Positions 1 to 8,069 of a DNA stretch of 56,018 bases are shown here, piece by piece. The position numbers and the translations under genes were made by a program. The stretch's first letter is position 1, and each line of letters begins with the position of its first letter. This DNA comes from Selenomonadales bacterium UBA7018 (GTDB lineage: Bacteria > Bacillota > Negativicutes > Selenomonadales > Selenomonadaceae): the NCBI GenBank assembly GCA_002448305.1, contig DJWY01000009.1, forward strand, positions 61,244 through 117,261, read 5' to 3'. Under the pieces are notes generated by a model. The model was given only the letters and a program-made list of their open reading frames with translations. It was not told the DNA's origin and made no database searches.

Positions 1-1263
1 AAGGAAGAAAATCTCGACAAGAAATTGGATTCATTGGAGAAAAAGGAAGTTCTTCTGAGTAAGAAAGAAGCAAGGCTTAATGAATCACAAGCGCAACTCG
101 ACGCAATGCAGGAAAAAGAAGACGCCGAATTAGAACGCATTGCCGAATTAAGCAGAGACGAGGCACGCACTATTTTGTTAAACGAAGTTGAGGAGGGGCT
201 AAAGCACGACAAAGCAGTTAGAATCAAAGAGTATGAAGCGCAAATCAAAGATGAGGCTGATAAAAAAGCGCGTGACATTCTAAGCACGGCAATTCAACGT
301 TGCGCGGCTGACCACGTAGCCGAAACAACAGTATCAGTCGTATCACTACCGAGCGACGACATGAAAGGGCGCATTATCGGGCGCGAAGGCAGAAATATTC
401 GGACGCTTGAGACGGCAACGGGCATTGATTTAATAATCGACGACACGCCCGAAGCAGTTATCCTGTCCGGCTTTGACCCTGTTAAAAGGGAAATTGCCCG
501 TGTCGCACTCGAAAGGCTAATTTCGGACGGGAGAATTCACCCTGCGCGGATTGAAGAAATGGTTGAGAAGGCGACCCGCGAAGTTGATAACCGCATGAAG
601 GAAGCCGGCGAACAAGCGACTTTCAAAGTTGGCGTGCATGGAATTCATCCCGAACTTGTCAAGCTGTTAGGGCGTTTGAAATATCGCACAAGCTACGGGC
701 AAAACGTTCTGAATCACTCAATCGAAGTGGCGATGCTGGCAGGACTTATGGCAAGCGAACTGGGCGTTGACGTGACTTTAGCGAAACGCGCTGGACTTCT
801 TCACGACATAGGAAAAGCGGTAGACCACGAAATCGAAGGACCACACGTGACAATAGGTGCGGATTTAGCTAAACGTTATCGCGAAAATAAAGTTGTCATA
901 AACGCGATAGCCTCTCATCACGGCGACGTTGAAGCGACTTCAGTTGAAGCGGTTTTGGTAGCAGCGGCGGACGCAGTTTCAGCGGCTAGACCTGGCGCAA
1001 GGCGCGAAAGTCTGGAAATGTATCTTAAGCGGCTGAAAATGTTAGAAGAGATTGCCGAGAGTTTCGAGGGCGTCGAAAGGTGCTTTGCGATTCAAGCGGG
1101 TAGAGAAATTCGCGTTATGGTCAAGCCCGATAAGATTGACGACGCGGCGGCTGTCACCCTAGCGCACGACATTGTTAAGAAGATTGAAAAGGATTTAGAA
1201 TATCCCGGACAAGTTCGAGCGACGATTATTCGCGAAGTTCGCGTCGTCGATTACGCTAAATAA
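1..1263 (+). CDS. rny: Ribonuclease Y, 5' end missing
   Basis: This is the C-terminal 420 residues of RNase Y, the membrane-anchored endoribonuclease that starts mRNA decay in Firmicutes. The reading frame is open to the left window edge, so the N-terminal membrane helix and part of the coiled coil (about 100 of about 520 residues) lie outside. Visible in order are a charged coiled coil, a KH RNA-binding domain with GRIIGREGRNI (around visible residue 125), and an HD phosphohydrolase domain with HSIEVA and LLHDIGK (around 240-275) plus SHHGD. A TTG at base 25 is internal, not the true start. The gene heads an rny/ymdB/spoVS group on the same strand, the order known from Bacillus. Confidence 0.96.
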   Translation, partial: KEENLDKKLDSLEKKEVLLSKKEARLNESQAQLDAMQEKEDAELERIAELSRDEARTILLNEVEEGLKHDKAVRIKEYEAQIKDEADKKARDILSTAIQRCAADHVAETTVSVVSLPSDDMKGRIIGREGRNIRTLETATGIDLIIDDTPEAVILSGFDPVKREIARVALERLISDGRIHPARIEEMVEKATREVDNRMKEAGEQATFKVGVHGIHPELVKLLGRLKYRTSYGQNVLNHSIEVAMLAGLMASELGVDVTLAKRAGLLHDIGKAVDHEIEGPHVTIGADLAKRYRENKVVINAIASHHGDVEATSVEAVLVAAADAVSAARPGARRESLEMYLKRLKMLEEIAESFEGVERCFAIQAGREIRVMVKPDKIDDAAAVTLAHDIVKKIEKDLEYPGQVRATIIREVRVVDYAK

Positions 1264-1264
1264 G

Positions 1265-1331
1265 GCAATTATGAATGTGAAATTAGGAATGTGGGATTAA
1301 AAGAAAATCCCAATTCCTAATTCCTAATTGC
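1265..1331. repeat. Imperfect palindrome built from ATTCCTAATT units
   Basis: The gap after rny holds a long imperfect inverted repeat. Its left arm runs from CAATTATGAATG to GGGATT and its right arm from AATCCC to CCTAATTG, around an A-rich loop. The right arm contains ATTCCTAATT in tandem. The same unit recurs at 34451-34482 and inside a glycosyltransferase gene near 54290. It could fold in the rny transcript as an attenuator or processing hairpin, but the shared motif points to a dispersed short repeat family. Confidence 0.6.
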
Positions 1332-1352
1332 TTTTCAAAGGAGGTTAGAGCG

Positions 1353-1877
1353 GTGTTTGAATTTCTGAGAAGGACGAAGAAACCCGACCCTGACGCGGGA
1401 AGGCTTTTAGCGTCGATTTTGGTAGTATTTCCTGCGGTTCAATCGGTGACTTACGATTCCAAAGACGAAACGCTTGCATTCTCCTTTGCATTGAACGGAA
1501 AATTTTCGCACGACGATTTTGAAAAATTTTTAAACTATGTCGCAGAGTCGTTAGAAACTTTTCATCACTTAGAGGGCTTGAGCGGCGCGACCATTGAACT
1601 TAACGTCGAAGGTATTTACGGCACGTGCTTTTTAAATGTAAGGCGCGACGTTGCAACGTTTACTAGTCGGGAGCTGTCACTTTTGACGGAATTGGCAGCG
1701 AATTATTTCGGCGACAAGCTGATTGAGGAATATGACGAAAATGTTCCCGATGAAGAATATTTAATGGCGCAGGAAGATTTTTTAGAGCAGTGTTTAAATA
1801 ATATGCGACAACTTCGCGTAGAAGGGCGATTCGTTGGAGTTCGCGAGCGCGAGCGCGTTGTAATTTATGCCCGTTAA
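1353..1877 (+). CDS. Conserved hypothetical protein, 174 residues
   Basis: I do not recognise this protein. It starts at GTG with a strong RBS (AAAGGAGGT). The N-terminus is basic (MFEFLRRTKK), the rest is acidic and soluble-looking, with no signal peptide, membrane segment or catalytic motif. A stretch around residues 45-65 (FSHDDFEKFLNYVAESLE) suggests helices. It lies between rny and ymdB on the same strand, 12 bases before ymdB, so it is probably cotranscribed with ymdB. The position in an RNA-decay/signalling group hints at a related role, but that is inference only. Confidence 0.75.
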   Translation: MFEFLRRTKKPDPDAGRLLASILVVFPAVQSVTYDSKDETLAFSFALNGKFSHDDFEKFLNYVAESLETFHHLEGLSGATIELNVEGIYGTCFLNVRRDVATFTSRELSLLTELAANYFGDKLIEEYDENVPDEEYLMAQEDFLEQCLNNMRQLRVEGRFVGVRERERVVIYAR

Positions 1878-1889
1878 GGAGAGGATTAT

Positions 1890-2669
1890 TTGCGAATATT
1901 GATGGTTGGAGATGTTGTCGGCAGACCCGGCAGATATTTTTTTATGGAGCAAACCCCAGAACTTAAACAAAAACTTAGACTAGATATGGTCGTAGTCAAC
2001 GGGGAAAATGCCGCACACGGCAAAGGCTTGACGCCGACAATTTTCGACGAATTAATTCGCGGCGGCGCAGATGTCGTAACGACTGGAAATCACATTTGGG
2101 ATAATCCTACTGTCTTGCAAATTATCGACACGGAGCCATTTCTGCTAAGACCCGCCAATTATCCCGAAGATACGCCCGGCAAAGGCTTTTGCATTTATCC
2201 TGTCGGCAAAAAAAAAGTTGGCGTAATCAATTTGTCGGGCAGAACTTTCATGCAACCGATTATGGACGACCCCTTTCGGCTCGGCGATAAAATTCTAAGC
2301 GTCATAGAGAAAAATTGCGACGTAATCTTGATTGACTTCCACGCAGAAGCTACTAGCGAAAAACTTGCTCTTGCGCATTATTTCGACGGACAAGTTACAG
2401 CAGTTGTCGGCACGCATACGCACGTTCAGACGGCTGACGAAAAAATTTTGCCGAAAGGTACAGCTTATATCAGCGATTTAGGCATGGTCGGTGCAGAGAA
2501 TTCTATTTTGGGTGTAATGGTTGAGCCGGTGATTAAAAAATTTCTGACGGGGCGTCCGAGCAAATTTGAAGTCGCCGAAGGTGCCGCAATCTATTGCGCT
2601 TTTCTCATTGAAACCAACAATAAAACTAATAAAGTCGTTAATGTCGAGCGCATTTTTATCAAGTCATAA
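1890..2669 (+). CDS. ymdB: YmdB-family metallophosphoesterase
   Basis: A 259-residue calcineurin-like phosphodiesterase of the YmdB (TIGR00282) family, which hydrolyses 2',3'-cyclic nucleotides and in Bacillus influences biofilm and motility choices. Metal-binding motifs are visible: GDVVGRPGR at the N-terminus, NGENAAHG, GNHIWD, DFHAEATSEK and GTHTHVQTAD. Length matches the family. It starts at TTG after the RBS AAGGAGAGG. In Bacillus ymdB directly follows rny; here one extra gene intervenes. Confidence 0.95.
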   Translation: MRILMVGDVVGRPGRYFFMEQTPELKQKLRLDMVVVNGENAAHGKGLTPTIFDELIRGGADVVTTGNHIWDNPTVLQIIDTEPFLLRPANYPEDTPGKGFCIYPVGKKKVGVINLSGRTFMQPIMDDPFRLGDKILSVIEKNCDVILIDFHAEATSEKLALAHYFDGQVTAVVGTHTHVQTADEKILPKGTAYISDLGMVGAENSILGVMVEPVIKKFLTGRPSKFEVAEGAAIYCAFLIETNNKTNKVVNVERIFIKS

Positions 2670-2679
2670 ACAAACAATA

Positions 2680-2707
2680 TTGCATACACCAATAAAATAT
2701 ATAATAA
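2680..2707 (+). promoter_or_regulatory. Candidate sigma-A promoter of spoVS
   Basis: TTGCAT and TAATAA are separated by 16 bases in an AT-rich gap after ymdB (an overlapping TATAAT gives spacing 14). The spoVS start is about 135 bases downstream, so spoVS could have its own transcript and a long leader. No other feature is evident in this 171-base gap. Confidence 0.45.
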
Positions 2708-2840
2708 AAACCTAACGTGCAGTGAAGGATTTAAATTAAGTTTGAAGAATTAACAGGGAAGACATTTTAGACGCAGAAGGAGCCGCAGCAGGTAGAAAAC
2801 AACTACAACACCAAAATGCAACAAGAGAGGAGGAACAATC

Positions 2841-3101
2841 ATGGAAATTCTAAAGGTATCAGCCAAATCTAACCCCAATTCCGTCGCCGGCGCACTAGCT
2901 GGAGTTATCCGCGAAACCGGAAGTGCCGAGATGCAGGCGATAGGTGCTGGAGCGCTGAACCAAGCGGTTAAAGCAGTTGCCATTGCACGCGGCTTCGTGG
3001 CACCGCACGGCGTAGACCTCATCTGCATTCCTGCATTTACGGACATTGAAATCGACGGGAGTGAACGCACTGCTATTAAGCTCATAGTCGAACCGCGTTA
3101 A
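2841..3101 (+). CDS. spoVS: Stage V sporulation protein S
   Basis: This 86-residue protein matches SpoVS, an Alba-like small nucleic-acid-binding regulator conserved in spore-forming and many non-spore-forming bacteria. Recognisable stretches are MEILKVSAKSNPNSVAGALA, GAGALNQAVKAVAIARG and IPAFTDIEIDG. The length equals the family norm. The start has a strong RBS (GAGAGGAGG). Its presence does not prove that the organism sporulates, since non-sporulating Negativicutes can keep it. It sits downstream of rny/ymdB as in Bacillus. Confidence 0.95.
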   Translation: MEILKVSAKSNPNSVAGALAGVIRETGSAEMQAIGAGALNQAVKAVAIARGFVAPHGVDLICIPAFTDIEIDGSERTAIKLIVEPR

Positions 3102-3170
3102 TTCCTCGTCTCGGCAATCATTATCATCAAAAATTAAAGGCGGACATTCAGTCAACGGAGGGAAAGCTCA

Positions 3171-3995
3171 ATGGCGAGCGATTTGCATACTCACACGAAT
3201 TTTTCCGACGGTTCATATTCTCCGGAAGAACTCGTCGTGGCAGCTAAAAAAATCGGTCTGCACTATCTGAGCATAACCGACCACGATACTATTGACGGCG
3301 TCCGTTACCTGTACGAAAACGGGCTCTATCCGGGCAGAGGTATTAATATCATTCCCGGCGTGGAGCTAAGCGCAAATCACCCCGAACGGGATATTCACAT
3401 TGTCGGTTACAAAATTGACATTTACAACGAAGCACTCTTAGAGATGATTGACAAAATTATTGAGTCGCGCTGGGAACGATTCAGCGAAATTATCAGCACG
3501 TTGCAAGCCAATAAATATAATATTCACGAAGCAGACGTTCTGAAAATCGCGGGCACAAGTCGTTCAATCGGGCGGGCGCACATTGCGCGAGCTTTGATTA
3601 AAATTGGCGCGTTTAAGAGTGTTCGAGAGGCTTTTGACAAAATGCTAGGCAAGGGCAAACCGGCTTACGTCCCGCGTTATCTGCCCGAAGTCGACGAAGT
3701 AATTGACGTTATTCATCAAGCAGGCGGTCAAGCTGTCTTGGCTCACCCGAAACTCGTTGGCGACGACGATTTAGTCGAAGAACTTTGCAAGAAAATGGAC
3801 GGGTTAGAAGTTTATTACCCCTACCACAAGCCGGCGGAAGTTCAGCACTATTTTTTCCTAGCGAAGAAATATAACCTGCTAATAACTGGCGGTAGCGATT
3901 TTCACGGAACGTCGTCCAGATTCGTCAACGAGCTTGGGGAATTCACGATAAGCGACGAACTTGCCGCAAATTTTTTCAGCGAACCTAAAAGTTAA
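3171..3995 (+). CDS. PHP-domain phosphoesterase
   Basis: A 274-residue PHP (polymerase and histidinol phosphatase) protein resembling the YciV/RNase AM group, which removes phosphate from 3',5'-nucleoside bisphosphates or trims RNA 5' ends. Metal-ligand motifs are in the expected order: DLHTHTNFSDGS (residues 4-15), TDHDTIDG (about 37-44), PGVELSA, HIVGYKI, LAHPKL (about 186) and GGSDFHG near the C-terminus. The RBS is AACGGAGGGAAA. It follows spoVS by 69 bases and ends at a clear terminator. Substrate is inferred from family only. Confidence 0.9.
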   Translation: MASDLHTHTNFSDGSYSPEELVVAAKKIGLHYLSITDHDTIDGVRYLYENGLYPGRGINIIPGVELSANHPERDIHIVGYKIDIYNEALLEMIDKIIESRWERFSEIISTLQANKYNIHEADVLKIAGTSRSIGRAHIARALIKIGAFKSVREAFDKMLGKGKPAYVPRYLPEVDEVIDVIHQAGGQAVLAHPKLVGDDDLVEELCKKMDGLEVYYPYHKPAEVQHYFFLAKKYNLLITGGSDFHGTSSRFVNELGEFTISDELAANFFSEPKS

Positions 3996-4017
3996 TAGCG
4001 TGTGTGTTCAAATAAAA

Positions 4018-4052
4018 AATTATCCCTCTCTAAATCGAGAGGGAATTTTTTT
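4018..4052 (+). terminator. Rho-independent terminator
   Basis: A seven-base perfect stem, CCCTCTC/GAGAGGG, with a six-base loop is followed by AATTTTTTT. An A-run on the other side lets it also serve the leftward small gene ending at 4068. Confidence 0.9.
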
Positions 4053-4067
4053 GGAATCAATGGTTAA

Positions 4068-4265
4068 TTATCTGCCGCCACGATAGCCGCCTTGCCCGCA
4101 ACCGTAACGCCCGCAATATTCGCCGTCATAGGAGTCGCAATCTTGAGCGCAATAATAATTTCCGCGACAGCACATATTTTCTTGCTCTACCTGACTTGCT
4201 TCCGTAAACGCGCTGAATCCTAAAAGCATTACCGCCAACAACGCGCCTGATAAAATTTTCTTCAT
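4068..4265 (-). CDS. Small secreted cysteine- and glycine-rich peptide
   Basis: A 65-residue protein whose start is fixed by the RBS GGAGGTTTTTATC just before the ATG; a longer in-frame start at 4322 lies inside the upstream gene and has no RBS. Residues 1-23 form a signal peptide (MKKILSGALLAVMLLGF, cleavage probably after TEA). The mature 40-odd residues contain six cysteines (CC, C, C, C, C) and end in a GYRGGR tail rich in Gly and Tyr. I do not recognise a family. It follows the TVP38-type gene by 20 bases and is probably cotranscribed. The cysteines suggest disulfides or metal binding in the cell envelope. Confidence 0.8.
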   Translation of the reverse strand: MKKILSGALLAVMLLGFSAFTEASQVEQENMCCRGNYYCAQDCDSYDGEYCGRYGCGQGGYRGGR

Positions 4266-4285
4266 GATAAAAACCTCCAAAAATC

Positions 4286-4957
4286 TCAGTGGTGATTTTT
4301 CTTCTGATACCACCACGCCCAACCAATTAAAATTATCGCGAAGATAACCACGACGATTATCCGCGTGAAATCTTCCTCTTGCAAAATTGCATCGTGTCCG
4401 ATTATCGCTTCAATTCCTGTCGACGGAAACTTTCCGACAAGCGACGCCAAGAAATAATCTCGTAAACTCATTGAGCTTAACGCGCCCGCCGCATTTAAAA
4501 TCCCGCTCGGCACATACGGTACCATTCGCGCAATCAGCATTACTGTAAAGCCATTTTTCGCGCTGTACTTGTCGACGTTGCTTAGGCGTTTATTTTTCTT
4601 AATGATTTTCTTTGCACTGTCGCGGAAGAAAAATCGCAGTAGCTGAAAACTTATCGTCACGCCGACTGTCTCCGCAATGACTGATAAAACTATTCCCGGC
4701 ATTATTCCGAAAATTAGCGTATTCGCTGTGGAAAAAATTATCGCTGGCGGAAAGCCTATCGCGTTGACGAAAAGTGTTAGCAGGAAACTAAACACCACCG
4801 CCAACGAGCCGTAACTTTTTATATATTCCGCCGTCTCGACGATGTCCCCGCGTGATAAAAGGTCGACGACTTCCGGCAAAAATTCCGGCGCGATAAGGTG
4901 TATTGACAAGAATAGCCCGACAATTAGCAGAGCGGCGGCAATTTTTACTCTGAACAT
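4286..4957 (-). CDS. TVP38/TMEM64 family membrane protein
   Basis: A 223-residue integral membrane protein of the TVP38/TMEM64 (YdjX, SNARE-associated/DedA-like) family. It has about five to six hydrophobic segments, including a first helix at residues 5-25 and a C-terminal helix before WWYQKKNHH. Family-typical features are the FPPAIIFSTANTLIFG stretch (about 70-85) and the RMVPYVPSGILNAAGA motif (about 143-158), which follows the pattern R-x-x-P-x-x-P. Members are linked to lipid scrambling or membrane homeostasis. The RBS is AAAGGATAGG. The small cysteine-rich gene follows it. Confidence 0.9.
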   Translation of the reverse strand: MFRVKIAAALLIVGLFLSIHLIAPEFLPEVVDLLSRGDIVETAEYIKSYGSLAVVFSFLLTLFVNAIGFPPAIIFSTANTLIFGIMPGIVLSVIAETVGVTISFQLLRFFFRDSAKKIIKKNKRLSNVDKYSAKNGFTVMLIARMVPYVPSGILNAAGALSSMSLRDYFLASLVGKFPSTGIEAIIGHDAILQEEDFTRIIVVVIFAIILIGWAWWYQKKNHH

Positions 4958-5018
4958 TTGCCTATCCTTTCTATAAAAATCTTAGCGGCGATATTATATC
5001 ACGTTTGGCGAAAATTTT

Positions 5019-5047
5019 TTGCAACGAATAAATTTTTTTGCTATCAT
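5019..5047 (+). promoter_or_regulatory. Sigma-A promoter of the glycosyltransferase/LicD operon
   Basis: TTGCAA and TATCAT are separated by exactly 17 bases, 27 bases before the ATG at 5074. It faces away from the leftward TVP38-type gene. Confidence 0.65.
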
Positions 5048-5073
5048 GGACAAAAATTTTTGGAGTGTGATAA

Positions 5074-5934
5074 ATGAATTGCGGCTTAATAATCCCGACA
5101 CTCAACGCGGGAACTCAATTTAAAAAATTACTCGAACAGCTCGCCGCGCAGTCACTGCCAACGAAAAAATTAATCGTCGACTCGGAATCAACCGACGGAA
5201 CTTTGACTTGCGCGGAAAATTTCGGACTTGAGGTCTTGACGATACCTCGAAAAGCTTTCAATCACGGCGCGACAAGGCAATTTGCGCTCGAGCACCTGCT
5301 GAAAAAGTTTCCGCTCGACGTTATAATTTTTTTAACGCAGGACGTTTTATTTCGCGACGAACAATCGCTTGCGATGCTAGTTAAAATTTTCGGCGAAAAT
5401 GAATCTGTTGGCTTGTCCTACGGTCGGCAACTCCCGCACGAAGGCGCGACTAATGAGGCGAAATTTCTACGCGCTTTCAACTATCCGCCTGAAAGTCAAC
5501 TGCGCTCCTTTGACGATAGAAAAACTTTCGGGCTTAAAACGGCGTTTGCGTCGAATTCTTTTGCAGCTTATCGGGTTGCGGCGTTGCAAAGTGTTGGCGG
5601 CTTTCCGTCAAATATTCCGCTTTGTGAGGATATGTACGTCGCGGCAAAAATGTTGATGAGTGGCTGGAAAATTTTCTATGCGGCGTCCGCGCAGGTTTAT
5701 CACTCGCATAACTACACGGCGGCGCAGGAGTTTCAACGCTATGTTCAGATTGGAAAATTTCATGCGCAGGAAAGTTGGATTCGTGAAACTTTCGGTTCGG
5801 CGGAGGGCGCAGGGAAAAAATTTGTCCTAATGAAACTTTCCGAATTAGCTAAAAAAAATCCGCTTGATTGCGTCGGCGCGATTTTCAGGGACGCCGCGAA
5901 ATTTTTCGGCTATCGGCTCGGTAGATTAAAATAA
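5074..5934 (+). CDS. Family 2 glycosyltransferase, rhamnosyltransferase-like
   Basis: A 286-residue GT-A fold glycosyltransferase that would transfer an activated sugar to a surface glycan in the cytoplasm. The N-terminus reads GLIIPTLNAG, followed by IVDSESTDGT (about residues 37-46), FNHGATRQ (about 70) and TQDV (about 93) at the usual Asp-x-Asp position. The region around SLCEDMY/CEDMYVAAK carries the usual acidic catalytic segment. It resembles rhamnosyltransferases of O-antigen clusters. It starts with its own promoter and is followed after 17 bases by two LicD genes, so the three probably build one phosphorylated glycan. Confidence 0.85.
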   Translation: MNCGLIIPTLNAGTQFKKLLEQLAAQSLPTKKLIVDSESTDGTLTCAENFGLEVLTIPRKAFNHGATRQFALEHLLKKFPLDVIIFLTQDVLFRDEQSLAMLVKIFGENESVGLSYGRQLPHEGATNEAKFLRAFNYPPESQLRSFDDRKTFGLKTAFASNSFAAYRVAALQSVGGFPSNIPLCEDMYVAAKMLMSGWKIFYAASAQVYHSHNYTAAQEFQRYVQIGKFHAQESWIRETFGSAEGAGKKFVLMKLSELAKKNPLDCVGAIFRDAAKFFGYRLGRLK

Positions 5935-5951
5935 TTATGGGAGGCACGTAA

Positions 5952-6863
5952 ATGGCTTTTATCAAAGATTTAAATCAAGATGAAATTCGCGACGGATGGC
6001 TTGTTAAATCCGATATGAAAAAGGTTTGGAATAGGCAACTGGAAATTTGGCAAGAAATCGACAGGATTTGCCGTAAGCACAAAATACCTTACTGGGCGGC
6101 TTATGGCACGCTTTTGGGCGCGGCGCGTCATAAAGGTTTCATTCCTTGGGACAAAGATATGGATTTTTGCATGATGCGTCCGGATTTTGATTGTTTTCGT
6201 AAGGCTTTAGATGAGGAATTGAAAGACAGTTTGTTTGAAATTAAGAACGATAATTTTTCCTTTCTTCAAGTTTCTCATGCTCAAACGACGCTTATAACTA
6301 CTGGCTTTCTAGATGTTGATATGAGATTGCCGAGCATAGCGGTTGATATTTTTCCCTTAGATATTGATTTAGACGATACTAAGGATGGTTTTTTGGCGTT
6401 TACCGCGCTTAATGAGCTATTGTTTACTATTTTCAATTTCCCTGTAATCGATAAGCACATTAAAGAGGGTGGCAGTATCGTCAACGATTGGTCGGTTATT
6501 GAAAAGCTTCATTCCATTTCCGACATGCGTGAGCAATGTAAAGTCTTCACTTTGTATGCGGAAGCGTTATTCAATCAATCTTCGCAGATAAACTGGCTCT
6601 TAGATTCAACTAAACGTCTCCAAAATTCTTTTCAAAAAGAATGGTTTAGAAGAACGATTTATTTGCCCTTTGAGACAGTTGAGTTGCCCGTGCCGATTAG
6701 TTATGAGGCGGTGTTGACGAGATGTTATGGTGATTGGCATAAATTTGTTCATGACGGAATAGAAAGGCTCGGAATCATTTACAGCGCGGACATTCCGTAT
6801 AGAGAATTTTTGCAACGTATTAATTTTGAACTTATATCGCCAGAAAAAACAATCGGTAACTAA
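5952..6863 (+). CDS. LicD-family phosphotransferase, copy 1
   Basis: A 303-residue LicD (Fukutin/MNN4-related) protein; members attach phosphocholine or similar phospho-groups to glycans through a nucleotidyltransferase-like fold. The signature YGTLLGAARHKGFIPWD is at residues 52-68, followed by KDMDF where the family has DDxD; copy 2 reads EDFDL. A second motif, AVDIFPLDID, is near residue 130. The RBS is GGGAGG. Residues 1-75 are nearly identical to copy 2 but the remainder has diverged, showing duplication with a recent exchange at the 5' end. Acceptor unknown; the flagellins lie just downstream on the other strand. Confidence 0.85.
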   Translation: MAFIKDLNQDEIRDGWLVKSDMKKVWNRQLEIWQEIDRICRKHKIPYWAAYGTLLGAARHKGFIPWDKDMDFCMMRPDFDCFRKALDEELKDSLFEIKNDNFSFLQVSHAQTTLITTGFLDVDMRLPSIAVDIFPLDIDLDDTKDGFLAFTALNELLFTIFNFPVIDKHIKEGGSIVNDWSVIEKLHSISDMREQCKVFTLYAEALFNQSSQINWLLDSTKRLQNSFQKEWFRRTIYLPFETVELPVPISYEAVLTRCYGDWHKFVHDGIERLGIIYSADIPYREFLQRINFELISPEKTIGN

Positions 6864-6881
6864 ATTTCGGGAGGCTTATAA

Positions 6882-7838
6882 ATGGCGTTCATTAAAGGTT
6901 TAAATCAAGATGAGATTCGCGACGGTTGGCTTGTTAAATCCGATATGAAAAAGGTTTGGAATAGGCAACTGGAAATTTGGCAAGAAGTCGACAGGATTTG
7001 CCGCAAGCACAAAATACCTTACTGGGCGGCTTATGGCACGCTTTTGGGCGCGGCGCGTCATAAAGGTTTCATTCCTTGGGACGAGGATTTTGACCTTTGC
7101 ATAATGCGTTCGGATTTTAATCGTTTCAGCAAAGTTATAAAAGATGAATTGGCAGGCAGTCTATTTGAAATCGAGCGCAACGTTTTTTCTATAATTAAAA
7201 TTTCTCATTCGCAGACAACTTTGCTCGCTGATAAAAATATTGATATCGAAAAAACTAGAGGTTTAATGATTGATATTTTTCCGCTAGACGTTACGTTTGA
7301 CGGCACAAATGACAGCTTTTTTGCGACTAATGCGATAAACGAACTTTTAGGAACGATTTATAATTATCCCGCAATCGTTGAGCACGTGCAAAAGGGCGGC
7401 AAGACCGTCAATGATTGGTCGGTTATCGAAACGCTTCATTCTTTTAAGAATTTAAATGACCAATTTGAATTTGTAAAAATTTTCGCGGAGGGCGTTTTTG
7501 ATTATTCTGCTAACGTTGATTGGATTGAGCAATTTGTTCGCATGGAAAAATTAATGCCGCAATCGAAATCCTGTTTCCGCGAGACTATTTATTTGCCGTT
7601 CGAGACGATTGAATTGCCTGCGCCGATTGGTTATGAGAAAATATTGACTAGCTGTTTCGACGATTGGCGCAAGCCCGTAATTGATAGAAGAGGCAGGCTC
7701 GGAATCATTCACAGCGCGGATATTCCTTACAAAGAATTTTTGCAACATATCGATTTAAACCTGACTACCGCAGGGACTGCGGAAAGTAAAGCCTGTATGA
7801 GAGGAAATAAGACGCAACAAAAGGCGCAACCTCGTTGA
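6882..7838 (+). CDS. LicD-family phosphotransferase, copy 2, with foreign tail
   Basis: A 318-residue paralogue of the preceding gene, 18 bases downstream, with the same GTLLGAARHKGFIPWD core and a standard acidic EDFDL. The two align to about residue 292 (IPYKEFLQHIDLNL). After that, copy 2 runs on for about 25 residues (TAGTAESKACMRGN...) that copy 1 lacks. This tail and the hairpin just beyond the stop look like the 3' end of an IS200/IS605-type orfB and its right end. The catalytic part is intact, so the protein is probably functional. Confidence 0.85.
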   Translation: MAFIKGLNQDEIRDGWLVKSDMKKVWNRQLEIWQEVDRICRKHKIPYWAAYGTLLGAARHKGFIPWDEDFDLCIMRSDFNRFSKVIKDELAGSLFEIERNVFSIIKISHSQTTLLADKNIDIEKTRGLMIDIFPLDVTFDGTNDSFFATNAINELLGTIYNYPAIVEHVQKGGKTVNDWSVIETLHSFKNLNDQFEFVKIFAEGVFDYSANVDWIEQFVRMEKLMPQSKSCFRETIYLPFETIELPAPIGYEKILTSCFDDWRKPVIDRRGRLGIIHSADIPYKEFLQHIDLNLTTAGTAESKACMRGNKTQQKAQPR

Positions 7839-7877
7839 TTCAGGAAGCTCCCGCCTCTATAGGCGGGAGTAGTTCAC
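7764..7877 (+). mobile_element. Possible IS200/IS605-type right-end remnant
   Basis: The last 25 codons of the second licD gene read TAGTAESKAC..., similar in my reading to the C-terminal end of OrfB/TnpB proteins. They are followed 9 bases after the stop by a perfect nine-base stem (CTCCCGCCT/AGGCGGGAG, loop CTAT) and then TAGTTCAC, the layout of an IS200/IS605 right end. No other transposase sequence is present. This is pattern recognition, without alignment. Confidence 0.45.
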
Positions 7878-7955
7878 ATAAATAAGCACAGACTATACGC
7901 TTACCTTTTCGCGGCTTGTAATCTTATGTCGACCTTTGATAACCGCAAAGCCACG

Positions 7956-7986
7956 AAAAAAGACCGCCATTGCTGACGGTCTTTTA
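7956..7986. terminator. Bidirectional terminator between licD and flagellin genes
   Basis: AAAGACCG and CGGTCTTT form a stem around a ten-base loop, with A- and T-runs on both sides. It can end the rightward licD transcript and the leftward flagellin transcript. Between 7880 and 7955 there is an imperfect inverted repeat (TTTTCGCGGCTT/AAGCCACGAAAA) and no supported gene. Confidence 0.85.
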
Positions 7987-8069
7987 ATATGCGTTTGTTA
8001 GTTCTTATGCTCGAATGGCCATTGAACTGGCAGCCGCATCTCCCGCATTAGCAAAATTTGCGGCCGGAG

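Noticed and set aside
7880..7955. Small leftward coding sequence or tRNA-like fold before the flagellin terminator
   Set aside because: A 25-codon frame and a mismatched inverted repeat are present, but no RBS, family similarity or tRNA T-loop could be supported.
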